A stretch of 64,000 nucleotides of DNA from positions 2,232,001-2,296,000 of the forward strand of contig NZ_LLKN01000002.1 of NCBI RefSeq assembly GCF_002900095.1. Direction: 5' to 3'. Below, one piece after another: positions 63,027-64,000 of this stretch. The first letter of the stretch is position 1, and the number at the start of each line of letters is the position of its first letter. This stretch comes from Salegentibacter mishustinae. Lineage in GTDB: Bacteria > Bacteroidota > Bacteroidia > Flavobacteriales > Flavobacteriaceae. The notes below the pieces were generated by a model. It saw nothing but the letters and a program-made list of their open reading frames with translations. It searched no databases and had not been told where the DNA came from. The position numbers were made by a program, and so were the translations under genes.

Positions 63027-63917
63027 TTAAAATTGAAATGCATACTGTATTTTAATACCAAAAGCCAGAGTTCTTACTTCGTCCCGATCCTTTAATGCAT
63101 TGATATCCCTTCGAGAAGATAACAAACTGCCAAAGCCAAAATCTGTCGGGTTTTGAGCATTGTAATCAATAAGCCTTGCTCTTGAAGCGTCAGGCTTAAT
63201 ATCATTTAGTCCGTAATCAAGAAAAAGTCCCATATAAAGCGCCTGGCTGTTCTCTAATATCAATTTTACCCCACTTTCCAGATGTGCTACAAAGTTTGTT
63301 TTCAGCTCCAATTCAGACTCAGCATTTTTTACAGCACCAAACTCCCCAAATCCAGCAAATTCAGGACTGGTAAGTTCCACGTCATATTGAGAGTAAAAAC
63401 CACTGGTTTCAAGCGAAGTAGCCGAGCTTTGATATTGTGAATTTAACACTAAACCTGCTTTTACTCCAGCAGCACCATAAAATCGAACCGTACCAGAAGA
63501 TTCATATTGTACCTGGAGCGGAATATTTAAAAAATATACCTCTTGGTTTTCTGAAAAATTAGTAGCTCTATATCTAAATTCGAACTCATCTGCTTCAGCG
63601 TCTTGAGTCAAAAAAGAACCTTGCACAGTGGGCAGAAAGATCGATCCTTCCATATACTGTAATTCGGCACCTGTGCCAAGACTCCAGTTTTCAGTTATGT
63701 AATAAGCATACTTCGCTCCCAGGCCAAAACCATTTTCCATTTCGCTGTCCTGCCCCAAAGCTTCAAACTTTAGTTTGGAAAAAGATCCCTGCAGGTAAAA
63801 GGAAACTTCATTTTTAGATTGCGCTAAAGCCTGCCCTTGTACACTGATTAGTGCAAGAATGAATGCCAATCCTGAAATAGCACTCTTCGTGGCTGCTTTT
63901 ATATTATTAGTTTTCAT
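63027..63917 (-). CDS. Outer-membrane beta-barrel protein
   Basis: A 296-residue exported protein with signal peptide (AISGLAFILALISVQGQALAQ) and alternating strands typical of an eight-stranded (PorT/OmpA-like) barrel: EVSFYLQGSFSKLKF, GLGAKYAYYITENWSLGTGAELQYMEG and FLNIPLQVQYESSGTVRFYGAAGVKAGL. It closes with RTLAFGIKIQYAFQF, a C-terminal aromatic signal. The role is unknown. It is at the window edge and its upstream context is cut off. Confidence 0.85.
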   Translation of the reverse strand: MKTNNIKAATKSAISGLAFILALISVQGQALAQSKNEVSFYLQGSFSKLKFEALGQDSEMENGFGLGAKYAYYITENWSLGTGAELQYMEGSIFLPTVQGSFLTQDAEADEFEFRYRATNFSENQEVYFLNIPLQVQYESSGTVRFYGAAGVKAGLVLNSQYQSSATSLETSGFYSQYDVELTSPEFAGFGEFGAVKNAESELELKTNFVAHLESGVKLILENSQALYMGLFLDYGLNDIKPDASRARLIDYNAQNPTDFGFGSLLSSRRDINALKDRDEVRTLAFGIKIQYAFQF

Positions 63918-64000
63918 AGATATATTTAATCATTAAAGTAAATTTCAACAAACACAAAGTGACCTTATTTTATAATGAATTTGAGTGATTTACGAATATT

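Noticed and set aside
41930-64000. Second ssrA 3' end (attR)
   Set aside because: I looked for the GGTTCGAACCCCTCCGAC block and found none. Absence by eye is not proof, so no attR is reported.
1-64000. CRISPR arrays, rRNA genes and ordinary tRNA genes
   Set aside because: No regularly spaced repeats of 24-40 bases and no rRNA blocks were seen. The only tRNA-like structure recognised is the tmRNA.

Overview
The window looks like chromosome from a marine or halophilic member of the Flavobacteriaceae (Bacteroidota), probably near Gramella, Salegentibacter or Zunongwangia. That placement is an inference. It rests on low GC, promoters of the TTG-N19/20-TAnnTTTG type instead of sigma70 boxes, weak Shine-Dalgarno signals, many SxxC lipoproteins, a long NusB, a PUR/DUF3276 protein, a cyclophilin-FKBP fusion and a tmRNA tag of the Bacteroidota type (GEDNYALAA).

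Bases 1-41,500 are mostly ordinary core genome. From left to right they hold: a DUF4856 / imelysin-like / HTTM operon that probably serves metal uptake; HMG-CoA lyase; pyrD with a small membrane protein and a LysE exporter; pepT and a YdeI-like protein; nusB-DUF1573-yajC; leucine dehydrogenase; an MdlA-like ABC transporter; a PUR-family protein; an M14 carboxypeptidase; a tRNA-binding CsaA-like protein; two thiol/peroxide proteins; a double immunophilin; an amidohydrolase; a PiT-like permease; a plugless barrel plus a 1005-residue TPR protein; ftsE; typA and kdsA. At 32.7-37.7 kb two paralogous porin-like proteins precede a BCCT transporter and a tandem universal stress protein, which looks like a complete osmolyte uptake unit. 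An EEP-family nuclease, an MpaB-like protein, a DUF2809 protein and an AlaDH/saccharopine-dehydrogenase-like enzyme follow.

At 41.5 kb lies ssrA (tmRNA), and a tyrosine integrase starts 252 bases beyond its 3' end. This is the usual arrangement of an element integrated into ssrA. The next 16 kb is accessory DNA: an alpha/beta hydrolase, a LytTR regulator diverging from an ExbB-like protein, and a Fic protein behind a dense array of TAACAT/ATGTTA half-sites. After these come a possible cassette-type recombination site, small unknown genes, a TonB-like/TPR pair, a frameshifted membrane protein, an S41 peptidase and decayed propeller-sensor fragments that form a 3-kb-spaced direct repeat. The last part is a two-gene biosynthetic cassette, an SbnA-like synthase overlapping an FAD/NAD(P)-binding protein fused to a PLP decarboxylase. 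A remnant of a second, closely related integrase lies inverted at 57.9-58.1 kb. No copy of the ssrA 3' end was found downstream, so the right end is unresolved.

From 58.8 kb to the end are a large-subunit (HPII-type) catalase, a receiver-PAS-DHp protein with no ATPase domain, and an outer-membrane barrel protein, separated by AT-rich spacers in which nothing else was recognised. The most interesting leads are the SbnA plus FAD/PLP fusion cassette, the Fic gene with its operator array, the double porin/BCCT/USP unit, and the ssrA island with its integrase remnant and repeats.
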